Part shown: positions 51,660-62,550 of the stretch, in pieces
Numbering within the stretch: the first letter of the stretch is position 1
Layout of the letters: every line of letters starts with the position of its first letter
Assembly (NCBI GenBank): GCA_022494885.1
Contig: JAGVSM010004294.1
Coordinates: 1 to 64,000 of the forward strand
Source of the DNA: Micrasema longulum
Lineage: Eukaryota > Arthropoda > Insecta > Trichoptera > Brachycentridae
Direction: 5' to 3'
DNA length: 64,000 nucleotides
Made by a program: the position numbers and the translations under genes
Notes under the pieces: model-generated
Told to the model about the DNA's origin: nothing
Database searches by the model: none
Seen by the model: the letters and a program-made list of their open reading frames with translations, nothing else

Positions 51660-52021
51660 TATTATTATTATTATTATGGATAACTTAAATAGTGCCATTT
51701 TCGTAATATAATAACTCAAGGGCGCTTTACAAAGTAATTATATAAATATACGAATCTTATTATTCTTTTTTAATTTAGGAAAAACAGTGTACTTTGTCAC
51801 CACATGCTAAGGATTTGTTCAAATGATTTAGAGAGCAAGTGGGTTTTAAGTTTCTTCCGAAACATTACTTCACTCACACAGTTTCGGATCTCTGCTGGGA
51901 GAGCATTCCATGCCGTAGGGCCTGCGACCGCAAATGCGCGTTCGCCGAATTTTGTGCGCTGTTTGCGTAGAGGTATTATAACTTTTCCTTTCAACGTAGA
52001 TGTAGCTGATCTAAGCATCAG
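51660..52021 (-). mobile_element. L2-like LINE copy inserted into Jockey-like LINE
   Basis: A 362-bp 5-prime-truncated element on the minus strand, coding LRSATSTLKGKVIIPLRKQR, FGERAFAVAGPTAWNALPAE and a stop, then a 3-prime UTR with GGGCGCTTTACAAAGTAATT in reverse and an (ATT)n tail at 51660. ACTCAT stands at both junctions (51654-51659 and 52022-52027), the target-site duplication of target-primed reverse transcription. The host LINE frame resumes right after. Confidence 0.9.
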
Positions 52022-52027
52022 ACTCAT

Positions 52028-52400
52028 ATAATGTACGAGTATATTCCGCTATATTGGAATCATCTCCCATCCTCCATCAAAGATATTACTACATTATATC
52101 TGTTTAAATCACGTGTGAAGAAACATCTCCTTAATCTTTCCTCCTTTCCTCTTTCTTCTTTTTTTCCTTTTTCCCATTAAGTAATGGTGTTGCTTTATTT
52201 GTGTATAGGTAATTTATACACAAAAACATTTATTTTTATTTTTAAATATCTTAGGCTTTTTTTAATCTTTATTTTCCATTAAATATGTTTTAACTTGAAT
52301 AATATAATAAAACTGATATTTCTTTGGTTGTTTGGAGGGAATTGACATTTGGCAATAAGCCCGCCAATGTACATTTGACATTATGTACAAAAAGTTAAAT
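52028..52400 (+). pseudogene. Jockey-like LINE, part 2 (after insertion)
   Basis: After a one-base frame change the reading is IPLYWNHLPSSIKDITTLYL and FKSRVKKHLLNLSSF, the LWN.LP..I and FK...K..LL end of ORF2, followed by a 3-prime UTR. Near the end GGCAATAAGCCCGCCAATGT and AAAAAGTTAAATAAATAAAA match the ends at 59.2 and 15.4 kb. So the 3-prime part survives intact despite the insertion. Confidence 0.82.
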
Positions 52401-52434
52401 AAATAAAAATACCGAACAGATAGCGAGACAGTTG

Positions 52435-52600
52435 GTCAGTGGCTTTATTCTGTAACTTCGTTTCGTAAATTCATTCGTATCGTATAAGAGGAAACAAGAG
52501 CGATATACGGTTTCGATTTTGTCAGAGCGAGATGGATATAAAATGACAAACGAATAAAGTAACGAAACGAAATTGAGACAGAATAAGCTTGCTGTATCCA
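52435..52600. mobile_element. Decayed inverted-repeat element, about 160 bp
   Basis: TTATTCTGTAACTTCGTTTC at the left matches, in inverse, AACGAAACGAAATTGAGACA and AATAAGC at the right, with small indels. Inner ATTCATTCG and CGAATAAAG also pair. No ORF. Weak MITE candidate. Confidence 0.5.
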
Positions 52601-52659
52601 AGTAACAGGCTCCGAGTGACAACAGGACGCAGTCCTAGAGAAAAGAATTGAAAGTCAGT

Positions 52660-52830
52660 ATGAACATAAATCAAGAATATTCTGAGTATGTCCAAATGTT
52701 GATAGACGTGTACTGGATTTTAACCCCCCCACAGGCACAAATAGTAACAAACATATATCACAATTGAGATGAATAACCTTTTTCAGAAAGGCATATGAAA
52801 AATTAGGCATTTACAGTGCTTACAACCTGG
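52660..52830 (+). repeat. Repeat family R, diverged partial copy
   Basis: AGAATATTCTGAGTATGTCC, GTACTGGATTTTAACCCCCC, AATTGAGATGAATAACC and AAATTAGGCATTTACAGTGC in family order. Confidence 0.65.
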
Positions 52831-53204
52831 ACTTCGTTTTCTTTTTCCATAAAATCAGAACTTGAGATTTTTTTTCTTCTCCGTCTTTATAATTATAATT
52901 TATTGGATATATTTCACAACAATTAAAAACTTTATTGACAACGGGGTAATTGGATTTAATTCGTAAGCTATAAAAGTAATCGTGACAATGTTAGCCCGTA
53001 CTTCAGAATATGCTCCATCGCATCGACGGGATTATAAATATCCCTGAGATGGTTAACTCTGCCAGGGTTGAACATTTAACCGTTTTTATTTTGTTTTACG
53101 AACAGTCAAAGAGTCCGAATCTCACTTTTCTATTATGATCCAAATAAAACTATATCCTATTTACGAATACGTAATATATTATGAATAACATAAAATTCAA
53201 AATA

Positions 53205-53545
53205 TGATCTACATAATAAACATATTACAACAGAGATGAAGAACATTAAAGAGAAGGTAATATAGAAGTCTAGACATCTACAGGGCTTATGACCTGTCAT
53301 TGACTGGTTTAAGAGACCACTTTACACACTGTGTAACATTCACCATTCTGCCCATATTCGAACATCTATGTATATTCATTCAATTCTTTCATTTGTTGAT
53401 GTTTGTGAAGTTAAAGAGCTGAAACCTTTATTTATGCGGGTGAGATTCATCTAATTAAATTATTTCACCTACATACTAGGCCACGCCTGAAACTCCTATT
53501 TTTTCAATTTCTATACTTCTTCGTAAATCAAGTGGATTTATCAAC
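53205..53545 (+). repeat. Repeat family R, near-complete copy
   Basis: CATATTACAACAGAGATGAA, GACATCTACAGGGCTTATGA, GCGGGTGAGATTCATCTAAT and GGCCACGCCTGAAACTCCTA. It ends with ATCAACAATATTG, again as if another unit should begin, as at 41.2 kb. Confidence 0.8.
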
Positions 53546-55025
53546 AATATTGTTAAAGCATTTATAAAAAAGTTTTTAAAAAAAAAAAACAGTCATAAAA
53601 AATATAAAACAAAAAATTAAAAAAATGTGTGACAGAATAATAAAAAAAAATATTTAAAAAAAATGGCAACTAGCAGTCCAAATTCCAAAACTTAAACTAA
53701 ATAAATAAAATTACATGCATAAAAAAATAAATAATTAATCAAACGAATGAAAAATAGACATTGATTATTGAAGAATGGAGGCAGCATTAAATTCTAATTT
53801 TTAAAATTTCATCTAGCTAACTTCTTCCGATTCCGAGGAGCTACTCTTTATTTTCTATTGGAGATGTATTTTTGGAAGAATCAGTAATTTCTTGAGGAAG
53901 CTTGTTATTTTATTTTTATTTTTTTATTTTCTTTTATTCAGGAAACATACAGTACAGTTACAAAGTTTAATATTTTACACAATTAGACTTAATTCTAATG
54001 GACCAGTGAAGTTTCCAATTATATGTAAGGTTAATTATGAAAGTATAAAAAAGAGAAGGAAAAAGAAAACATAAATGAAAGTTGTTTAAAAATTAAATTT
54101 AAGTGAAAAAAAGATATTTTAAGGTTTGTAGTTTGTAGTGAGTATTTACAAATGGAAATAATATTAAAAATGAAGAAAATTTGTAAGAGTAATCAAAAGT
54201 TAAGAATGGAAATAAAGAATGAAAAACATGCTCAGATGTAAAAATAAAATAAAATAGTGATAACATTTTTTTTAAAAAAGGAAAAACATAAACACATATT
54301 TATTTTAAGGGATTCCAAGAAACGAGAAGATTTTATAAAACTTAAGTGTCTTTGTGCAAAAATTGTCTTCATTTAAGGAACAGCAAGAATACCCTTCTGG
54401 TTCTTTTGGAGTGTATTTAGACCAGTTGAGGTTTCTTATCTTAACTGATATATTGTGATATCTTTTACTGTTATTGTACTGAAAATAAATAAATTACTAA
54501 CCATTCCGCTATGGTCAAAAGTATTTATTAAAAACACTAAATGCTTTTACATATCACATCACGATTATTAATATTTCGTATTTTTCTATCGAAATTTTTA
54601 AAGCTAAGCGTGAAATTTTCCTTAATTAATAATGAACTTTCTGCGATTTGTTTTTTGTATTTTTTTCGGTTTTTTTGTAGAATTTCAACCCTGATATCTT
54701 GCGCTATTAAATATAGAAACAATGCTATACGTCCGAGCTGAATAGCGAATGAAGACTGCCAGGGTTGCCCAATAAAAATATAACTATGTACACGAACATA
54801 GGATGTCCACGGAGAAGCACGACTTGTCGTAAAATCTCCTTATTTATAATGCGTAACAGACCGCCTAATTATAATAACGTATAGCGACGTTAAAAAGCTT
54901 TAAATGTCATCGGACAGAAAACGATCAATCAAAATGTAATTAAATAGATACTTCAAAATGTTACATTGATTTTACTAAAACTTTAGGAACATAACTAATA
55001 CTCACACAAGCTGAAAATAAAAAAT
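53546..55025. other. AT-rich stretch; less AT-rich at 54.76-54.92 kb
   Basis: No supported gene. Bases 54760-54920 contain GACCGCCTAATTATAATAAC and GTATAGCGACGTTAAAAAGC and have no repeat relation. Overlapping ORFs of 61 and 66 codons on opposite strands (54537-54741) cancel each other as evidence. Confidence 0.35.
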
Positions 55026-55062
55026 ATTCTGAGCATTTATGTTATTTATAAATGCTCAGAAT
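55026..55062. repeat. Perfect 15-bp inverted repeat, 7-nt loop
   Basis: ATTCTGAGCATTTAT (55026-55040) and ATAAATGCTCAGAAT (55048-55062) are exact complements around GTTATTT. Stands in unique AT-rich DNA. Confidence 0.9.
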
Positions 55063-56779
55063 TTTAAATATCAGTTAGTAGATGAATACTATATTCGATC
55101 CACTAGAACATTCTTCAACCTTTTTGTGGGTGAATTTTTTATGTTTTATGTTTTATGGAGTCTTTATTCAATTAAATATACATATTATTACAATATTAAT
55201 ACATTATAAAGAAAACAAAGTATTAAGATTTATTTTGTCCCGATAAACTATTCAATAATAGTTTGTCATCGGGTGCTCAGACATTAGTTTTAATTAATAA
55301 TCAAATAAGAAGAGTACAGACATAATACTGTATACGTATAAAATAATAAACATAAAAAATAGTTTTGAGTTTTTTTTTTTAAAGTAAGAAAATAGAGTAA
55401 AATAATACAATTAAAATTAAAGAATAGTAATTTACTTAAATATATTTTTAATATAAGAAAAAAAATAATAGACACATATATAAATAGTGTGTGCTCATAA
55501 TTGTAATCAAAACAAGATAAAAAATAAATTAAACAAAGTAAAGTAAATCGAGAATTTCAATTCATATCTACAGAAAAAAAATAATAAGAAAATTAAAAGT
55601 ACATATTAAAATTAAGATCTTAAAATGTAAATTAAATAAGAAAGTAATAAAAGAAATGTATTACCTATTGTATTATAAAAGTTTCCTTTTAGATAGTGTC
55701 ATTATAATTTTTAATCAACCAGGTAAAACACAGATGCCAATAACATTCACCTTTCTGCTTGTTTTTCGAAATCTGTAATTCACCTGTTGGAACGCAGGTG
55801 AGTTTCTTATAATTTTTTTAGAAACGCCAGAAAATACCTTTTCAACTACATTTTTTTTCAGGAGACTATTACAGGGTGTTCAAGCGATCACTCAAAATTG
55901 CCGATATTAATTCGTAAGCTCTGTCAAAGCCTAGCCTTTTGTATTACCTTCTTATAAAAAATATTTTAAATGATTTTTCATCTTCAGAAGACATATTTCG
56001 TTTTTTGGTTTATGTTACGTTGTTTTGGTTTTATCTTTTTTATTTATTTTTTGCTTTGCGTTTTTCTTTTATACTATCTGCAGATTGCGTACACTTTTAT
56101 TATATTTATTTTATAGAAAACGACATTGCTAAATGTTGGCAAGGTATCTCGATCATATTAATGCCCTTAAAAGCAAGTACAGAGACAATGATTCTTTCAA
56201 CCAATTACGAGTATAAATACAGTTCAGTTGATGTTAAAAATTTCCTTGATTTTTACAGTTTGTTTACTCAACAAGCCAATGTTTATACTTGGAATAAAAC
56301 TTATGGGTTCGAAAATGAAGTACTTTTGACGGCATTTTAACTAAAGTATTTAAAATTGTCAAGTTAAACAGCAACTAGCTGTAATGAAATATCTTTTTTT
56401 TTTTTAACATTTTAAATGTATCAAATCAAAATAATAAAATAAAATAAAGGTGTCATTATTTCCGTACAACGAAGACGCAATTTCTCTCAAATAATCTCAC
56501 AGGGCTGGACCAATGGTAATATTAAACCGCCTCTTATATAATTCAAGCTTAGTGGACCTTATTGCTTATATGGCTCCCAAGAGTGCATCCTTGTGGTTCA
56601 CCGATGTAGGCAATATTTCACGCGGCAGGCAAGCAAAAATTGTGTGTTTATAGAAAAGAGTAACCGTAAAAACTGCACGTAACCACACTTTAAGGCGTCT
56701 GTTTGGCTTTTTTACTAAAAAAATGAATACTTACGAAAATGTCATTTTGGTTAACACAAATTACAAAAGAGATACGTAC
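55063..56779. other. AT-rich stretch containing the longest ORF (133 codons)
   Basis: The ORF at 55939-56340 (+) starts at a TTG. Its first half is Phe/Tyr/Leu-rich as AT-rich chance frames are. The second half (DIAKCWQGISIILMPLKAST, VDVKNFLDFYSLFTQQANVY) is more protein-like. No promoter, splice signal or known domain supports it. Bases 56460-56690 are less AT-rich without a repeat relation. Confidence 0.3.
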
Positions 56780-56960
56780 CTCAACCCCGGCAAAGAATTT
56801 TTATCAGTAAACAATATGAATTCCTAGGCATTTACAGAGCCCATGCTCAGTTACTGATTGATTAAATTTATCACCATATACGATGTATGATATTCACTAT
56901 TCTGCTCATATTAGAAATAAAACAACTGAGCTGAAATTCTTTTTAGTTTGAGTGTAGGGA
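56780..56960 (+). repeat. Repeat family R, diverged copy
   Basis: ATTCCTAGGCATTTACAGAG, CTCAGTTACTGATTGATTAA, TATTCACTATTCTGCTCATA and GAGCTGAAATTC occur in family order but with many changes. Confidence 0.55.
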
Positions 56961-57599
56961 TTAAATCAATCGCTTATCTACAAAAGTTGAGACATGTAAA
57001 TATTTCTTTGTTCATAACAAATTGCAATAAAATTAATATTTGAATCACCAACTTTGTGATTTTCTTTACTAAATATTTTTAAATGTACCTACCATACTTG
57101 TTGTTTGGTAAAATTTTAAATACTTATTTTTTGTTAAGTTTTAAATCTTAACAAATGAACAGTTATGTTCCGAAGCCGACTTAATTTATTAAATGAGTTT
57201 ACCCAATGAAAATATTAAGTTATATTATTTTTAAATAACAAGCATAAGACTAATGTTAAATCGATAATTCTGTTTGATAATGTTCTTAAAAATGTTCTGG
57301 CCTTATCAGGACAAAAATAAATACAATATTTGTTCATTACAACATAATAATAACAGTGCATGCTAGGTTATGACAGAAGAAACGATGTTTATCGTCGGAA
57401 CATTTTTATTATTTACATATTTTTTTCTGTAAATTGTACGTCGGGTGTAAAGTAAAATTTGCTTGTTATTAAATATTATTTAATTAAAAAAGTAATATAT
57501 AAGGTTATAGACATCCAAATATTTAATGTTATTTGATAATAGGAAAGGAGGTCTGTGACTTTTCCTCATACTAACGTATTTCCTTATTTTCTCCCAGAG
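56961..57599. other. AT-rich stretch, nothing recognised
   Basis: No supported gene or repeat. Confidence 0.4.
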
Positions 57600-57617
57600 C
57601 AGTGATTTTTTTACACA

Positions 57618-57694
57618 CCAGATATTTACCATTGGGGTGTCTCTACTACTACTACTACTACTTCTTCTATATTTACTATTGGTGTGTCTCTATC
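57618..57694. repeat. (CTA)n tract between two 24-bp direct repeats
   Basis: ATATTTACCATTGGGGTGTC and ATATTTACTATTGGTGTGTC, each followed by TCTA, flank CTACTACTACTACTACTTCT. The flanking duplicate suggests that the tract arose with a local duplication. Confidence 0.7.
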
Positions 57695-58394
57695 GTTTTG
57701 CTTTATTGATTAATTGTTTTTTATGAGAGCTAGGACTATCCAAAAATCAAAAAAGCGCCCAGTTTTATCTTCCGACTTCAGGAGTACAGTATACAAATAT
57801 GATAAATAATTTTAAATAACGTAAAAGGTACCGACACAGAAAATTTTATTCTGATGCTCTTTTTTTAAAAAAAAACAAACAAATCGGTTCAGTTTTGGGG
57901 TACGAAAAACGTAAATGCTTAACGTCGATTTTAGTGACACAAAATCAGTAACAAAATATCGCGGAGACATTTGCGAGAGAGTGACAGAAAAACAATGTTT
58001 AAATACATATTTATCAAAATTCTCAGTTACCGCCTACCCTTTTTCTTATGTCGAGCCTCAGTATTGTTGAATTTTCTATATCTCATTTTTAGTGTAGTTC
58101 TGATGCACTTAATCAACAAGTGGCAACTCATCACTGATGGGCTTTTTGACACTGAAGTTTCTTTTTCTCACTTTCGTTTCATTGTGATCATTTTCTCACC
58201 TTTATGGCACGAGGGTTCATGTTTACTAGAGTATCTGGTAACAAATTCCGGTTAAGTGTCGCCATATATCAATCCCTCCCGGTAATAAAGGGAATTCGCT
58301 TGTCTAAGGTCTAACATACCCGAGAAACTATCGTCAATAATATCAACGTAATGTCTATAAAAGTGTATAGGGAATATTATAATTTAAATCGACA
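57695..58394. other. Unique stretch with a 94-codon ORF
   Basis: The + ORF at 57971-58255 contains hydrophobic segments but starts in no promoter or splice context, and I recognise no domain. No element found. Confidence 0.3.
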
Positions 58395-58560
58395 GACATG
58401 TAGAAACAGAAACGAAGGAAAAGTTTTAGTCATTTACAAGGCTTATAGCCTGTCACTGGCTGGTTTAAGTAACCACTGTGGAGGCCGTGTCCTTTTGTCT
58501 ATATCCGGACGGATAAAAATACAGATCTGTGTGTAAAATACAGACCTTGGCGAATCACCA
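58395..58560 (+). repeat. Repeat family R scrap with short inverted repeat
   Basis: TTAGTCATTTACAAGGCTTA, TAGCCTGTCACTGGCTGGTT and TAAGTAACCACTGTGGAG match the central block of family R. Downstream ACCTTGGCGAATCACCAAGG contains a short palindrome (CCTTGG/CCAAGG). Confidence 0.55.
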
Positions 58561-58749
58561 AGGCGTCCAGATTGTGGTCTGCAATACTTTAATAGTATCG
58601 TACATAAAGATATTATGACAATCTTGAAGATATTGATAATAGTCAATAATAAACATGTAGGAAGGCTGAGCGTTCAAAGTGAAGCTAAAAAAACAGAAGT
58701 TTAAATAATCGCCATAAAAAAGTTTGTAATACATTACAATATTTTAAAC

Positions 58750-59255
58750 AATCCCACTTATCTGAGAGAGCTCATTCAACCTCTTTCACAACACGGGCTG
58801 CCTCCTCGTTCTAGTAACTAGAGAACCCTTTTAATACCCAGTCATCGCTCTAATTTTCTTGCTTCCTCTTTTACAGTAGTAGCCGCTCTATTGGGAATTA
58901 TCTACCCACTAATGTTAGAGATAATAATAATATTTATTTATTTTTTATTTACATTTAAGTCAAGATTGAAATGTTACTATCTAAATATTTAAATTGTTTC
59001 TTTATCCTTCTTCTTTCCATCTCCTCTCCTCTCTTCATAGTATGGTGTTAATTTTTTTATACATATTTATTTTTCTTAATCTTTGCTTTTAATTTTTGTA
59101 TAAAATTGTAAGCTTCAATATGTCCATGTATTTATAATTTTCTCAAACTGGACGGTTTGGGTAGGTAGGAAGAAATTGCCTAAAGGCAATATGCCCGCCC
59201 TTATATGTATATTTATTGTATATGTATATAAAGTGTCAAATAAATAAACAAATTA
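58750..59255 (+). pseudogene. Jockey-like LINE C-terminus and 3-prime end
   Basis: Mixed frames read LIQPLSQHGLPPRSSN, then LIPSHRSNFLASSFTVVAAL and LWELSTH, the P.H.S..F..SF.V.A..LWN.LP end of ORF2 (compare 51587-51659). The 3-prime UTR has GGTTTGGGTAGGTAGGAAGA, AATTGCCTAAAGGCAATATG and CCCGCCCTTATATG, ending GTGTCAAATAAATAAAC. In-frame stops show that it is dead. Confidence 0.8.
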
Positions 59256-59274
59256 TACTCTTCTGCATATATTT

Positions 59275-59790
59275 TTCCGACTTCATGCCTCCCCTGCTAA
59301 CGCTCGCTCCATCCGTTCGGATTGCAGCGATCACCGGAAAAGCGGGGTCCTGATTATCGAGGCCCTACTTTAGAACCATATATTTTCGTTCGAAAATCCG
59401 TATATTTTCAAAAAAAATGTAGTGTTTTCATTGGCAACCTGTAATATTAATCGTTCGTTACTTGCTTATCGGGTCTGGACTTCAGACCTTGTCACTCTAA
59501 TGTGCAGCAACAGATATCGCCTTGTCAGTGGTCATCTTCAAATCACCCCCTTCACAAGACAGCTGCGTTTGTGGACACCGCAGCAGATGAGGATTATCCT
59601 GCAACTCTTCACAGTAGCAGCTCGCGGCATCTTTCTACAGAAAACCCCCCTCCTGCTGATTATATTTGCACCTGGTCACCCTACCCTCAATTTTGTTTGT
59701 TAAAAAATAGATTTTTTATTTGGGTCCCGAGAACTGCCTTGAGATGGTCACATTGGTCACTCCACCAAAGCAGTGGTCTATTTGAATTTG
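59275..59790 (+). other. GC-rich island, candidate terminal exon
   Basis: Near-balanced composition over about 500 bp. A + frame open from about 59490 to 59795 reads QQISPCQWSSSNHPLHKTAA, YPATLHSSSSRHLSTENPPP and ADYICTWSPYPQF, Ser/Pro/His-rich. Possible acceptors end at 59490 (GGTCTGGACTTCAG) and 59504 (CACTCTAATGTGCAG); the latter has the phase of the 15.04 kb exon. The stop is at 59793 and AATAAA at about 59840. A competing + frame is also open, so coding is not proven. Could be an unknown element. Confidence 0.35.
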
Positions 59791-59837
59791 AATGAATTTA
59801 AATGTCATGTATTGTATTTAAAATTTATATTTATATC

Positions 59838-59845
59838 AATAAAGC
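59838..59845 (+). terminator. AATAAA polyadenylation-type signal
   Basis: TCAATAAAGC follows the GC-rich island by about 45 bases and stands in AT-rich sequence. Such hexamers are frequent by chance here, so it supports the terminal-exon idea only weakly. Confidence 0.25.
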
Positions 59846-61264
59846 ATTTTTAATAATTATAGAAATAAGTGTTTTTATTTAAGTAATTCTGCAGACGTTG
59901 GAGTACCGGGAGTCCGGAAGCTAGCTGGTGTAGATGAAACAAAAACCTTAGTTAATAGTTTTTCTCATGAAGAACTTACAAATACTTCTTTCTGAATATT
60001 ACTGTGTACAAAACCTTTGTTCCCTAAACATAGAGTTTTTGATTTTTTTCGATTGGAAATATGTTATTTATAGCTGAAAAATGATAACCGTTTTTTTTTT
60101 TAAACCCGTTTATACTTTTTAAAATACAGGGAGTATTCTTAATTCTCTATTCTAATCTTTATTTTATGAATGCGAAATTGCAGATATTACTCTCTTTTTG
60201 TGAGATTATTTTGTTCTGTTTGTTTTGTACGCGTGCCATACCCACACAAGCCCAAATTTAGACCCCCCGCTTGCGACAAATTATTTTCGGTATTCAACAA
60301 AACGGGCTCTCCATTCTTCCTCCATTTAGATGTTCTATAATCTTTTTATTTTTTCCACACGAGGTCTTTGAAAGCACACAAATTCTGGGCTCAGCAAAAC
60401 CTTAAATGACACGGAGAATGAACCATAAGATGTTCATTCGCGTTCATTCACGTCAAAAACTACTGTTACCAATTTTTACAGTCAGGGTATTGCAATATAA
60501 TAGTTATTATGTTTCCAATACGATATATTTTAAAAAATAAATGAGAAATCCGCTTTATTTAAACCACAAAAATATTTTTTGAAAAGAATTTACTTGCTCT
60601 CATGATTCTGATATTGAAGTTTGTAGGGGAATCGTAATTTCGCACAACTGAACTGGTGATAGTTCTACGCCAAACTGATCCCCAGGAGTCATTTTTTTTT
60701 ACTAATTACTTCAAAATGGCTGAAACTACTCAAAAATGTAATGTGACTGACAGTGATTAGTCACATCAAATGCATTCTCATATACGATTCAAAAGTCGTA
60801 TGTTTACTTCTTGGCACTATGCCATTAACATAGATTTATCAAACATTCGAATGCACCGTAGTCCGATAGTTCGTTTTCGTCTTCGGATGCGTATACCATT
60901 TTCAAAGTATCTCATTTCTTTCCATGCGTCCATATTATATCTCAGTAATAAGTGTCGCCGGTAGCACATGGCCCATTACATTTTTTGTAGGGACCAATAA
61001 TCGTTTTCACCGTCCATTAAACCCGTTTAGGAAAATTCGCGACGACAATTTTTATCAATCTGCCTGCGGGTGTTCTGTGTAATGTTGTAGCGAAAAACTT
61101 ATTTTCTTATGTGTATTACTAAAGTTTCTAGCGGAGAAGTTTTGTTTTCTTGTCATTTCGTATGAAAATATAATATTTTTTATGATAAAGATTTTTTTTT
61201 ACTTTTACGAGAAGTTGTAAGCATTCAGATTTTCACTTGTATATTTTTTTGTGTATTAACAATT
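59846..61264. other. Element-free stretch; less AT-rich at 60.75-61.08 kb
   Basis: 60830-61060 carries GTGTCGCCGGTAGCACATGG, CCATTACATTTTTTGTAGGG and CACCGTCCATTAAACCCGTT, with no repeat relation and no splice-bounded frame. It precedes the splice-like site at 61284. Possible regulatory DNA. Confidence 0.35.
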
Positions 61265-61265
61265 C

Positions 61266-61292
61266 TGTTTTCTTTTTGTTACAGGTAAGGGC
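61266..61292 (+). promoter_or_regulatory. Recursive-splice-like site (acceptor fused to donor)
   Basis: TGTTTTCTTTTTGTTACAG ends at 61284 and GTAAGG begins at 61285 with no exon between. In Drosophila, zero-length exons of the form pyrimidine tract-NCAG/GTAAGT divide very long introns into successively removed parts. The strand agrees with the exon at 15044-15133, 46 kb upstream. AG/GTAAG alone is expected several times by chance in this much sequence, so the pyrimidine tract is the key evidence. Confidence 0.45.
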
Positions 61293-61384
61293 CACTGATT
61301 ACCCATGATTTTTATTACTAATAAAATAAAGAATTTTAAGGTAAGTTAGTTTTAGCTTGAATGACCGATATTAATAATTTTTAA

Positions 61385-61575
61385 AAATATTTAATATCAA
61401 CATATTACAACAAAGGTGGAAAACATTTTGGAGAAGGGTTGGCTGGTTTAAGTGGCCACTTGATGCACTGAGTAATATTCTGCAAAACACTGTCAACATA
61501 CATACCTTTTTTTCCATTTTTCCATCCGTTGTATTTTGTGGAGATTAAGTTCCGAAAATTGACGTGGGTGAGATT
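61385..61575 (+). repeat. Repeat family R, internally deleted copy
   Basis: CATATTACAACAAAGGTGGA, GGCTGGTTTAAGTGGCCACT, TCCATCCGTTGTATTTTGTG and CGTGGGTGAGATTTTTTTTC. About 40 bp of the central block is missing. Confidence 0.7.
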
Positions 61576-61794
61576 TTTTTTCAATTATTTTTTTTTTGTT
61601 TACATTTAAGTAAAGTTAGTTGATTAATATCACTATATTTACTAATCAAAAAAAATCCACCTAGGCGTAGCCCGTACGTGAGCATACTTAAACTAAAATA
61701 CATCTATAATGTAGCCATGTAAAATAAAAACGTTTTATTCAGGTTTTTTTTTAATACGAGCAGGTGGAAAATAAAAAAAACAACTATGAAAGTA

Positions 61795-62165
61795 GGCTGA
61801 ATGCTGTCGAAATGCGATCTACTAGACGAATGTCTGATAAAACTTTCTATGATAACTATACAAATGTCGAGATCCGAACATTGTGAGGTTGAGACCAGAA
61901 TTTTCGACAAAATCAAGAAAGACTGGACATCGAAAGAACGATTTGAAGGATTCGCGACTCGAATGTTGATGAATGGAGAAAACGAAAAAGACATGGCACA
62001 GTCAAATTCAACAAATACTTGAATATGAACACGTCAAAAATCGGAATAATTGGCGTGCGGGCATGACAAGAAGTGTGAATGTAGACGATGCGAGGTCTGA
62101 ATGCAAGGACATTGGTGGTCTATCCTCTCCGCCTACTCTCACAGAAAAACAGCGTGGTGATTAGT
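61795..62165 (+). pseudogene. RTE-like LINE ORF2 C-terminal remnant, diverged
   Basis: Frames in turn give AVEMRSTRRMSDKTFYDN-like, NVEIRTL, TRIFDKIKKDWT and RKTWHSQIQQILEYEHVKNR, then WRAGMTRSVNVDDARSECKD. This is the same order as at 3366-3755 (IRELC, IKK, KTWHDQ..QILK, V.S.NRR). Several deletions, including loss of the LRWFGH segment. Confidence 0.75.
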
Positions 62166-62304
62166 TTGTATAGAGATGGAAAACAAAAAAATTATGAAGG
62201 GATAAAAAATAGTAAAATTAAAGTAGATAATTAAATGATTAAAATTTACGAAAGCAAAGAAAAAGTTTCAAAAAGCTTAATTATTAAAAACATTTTGGTA
62301 AAAA
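62166..62304. other. Short AT-rich spacer
   Basis: AT-rich sequence between the LINE remnant and the fold-back repeat. Nothing recognised. Confidence 0.4.
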
Positions 62305-62550
62305 ATATTTTTAGGTGATATGGAAGTCTTAAAATTTACAGGGCTTATAACCTGTCATGACCATTTATGACCTGGGAAAGAATGATAAATGTAACACAGT
62401 GAGTAAAGTGGCCACTTAAATCAGCCAATGAAACCCTGTAAATGCCTAAACTTTCATATCGCCTAAAATGCTCTACAATTATCCCCTACAGGGTGAAATC
62501 CAGTCTTTGTGTACAAAGATTTCGACAAACTCAAAATATTGTATACATTT
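62305..62550. repeat. Repeat family R fold-back, second instance
   Basis: Arms 62309-62343 and 62434-62468 pair in inverse at about 28 of 35 positions (TTTTAGGTGATATGGAAGTC against a TTTTAGGCGATATGAAAG reading). Both orientations of the central block are present, then a minus-oriented head (GGGTGAAATCCAGTC, ACAAACTCAAAATATTG). Same architecture as at 41.2-41.6 kb but older. Confidence 0.75.

Noticed and set aside
55939..56340. Longest ORF as a real gene
   Set aside because: It starts at TTG, is AT-driven in its first half, and has no recognised domain, promoter or splice signals. Possible but unsupported.
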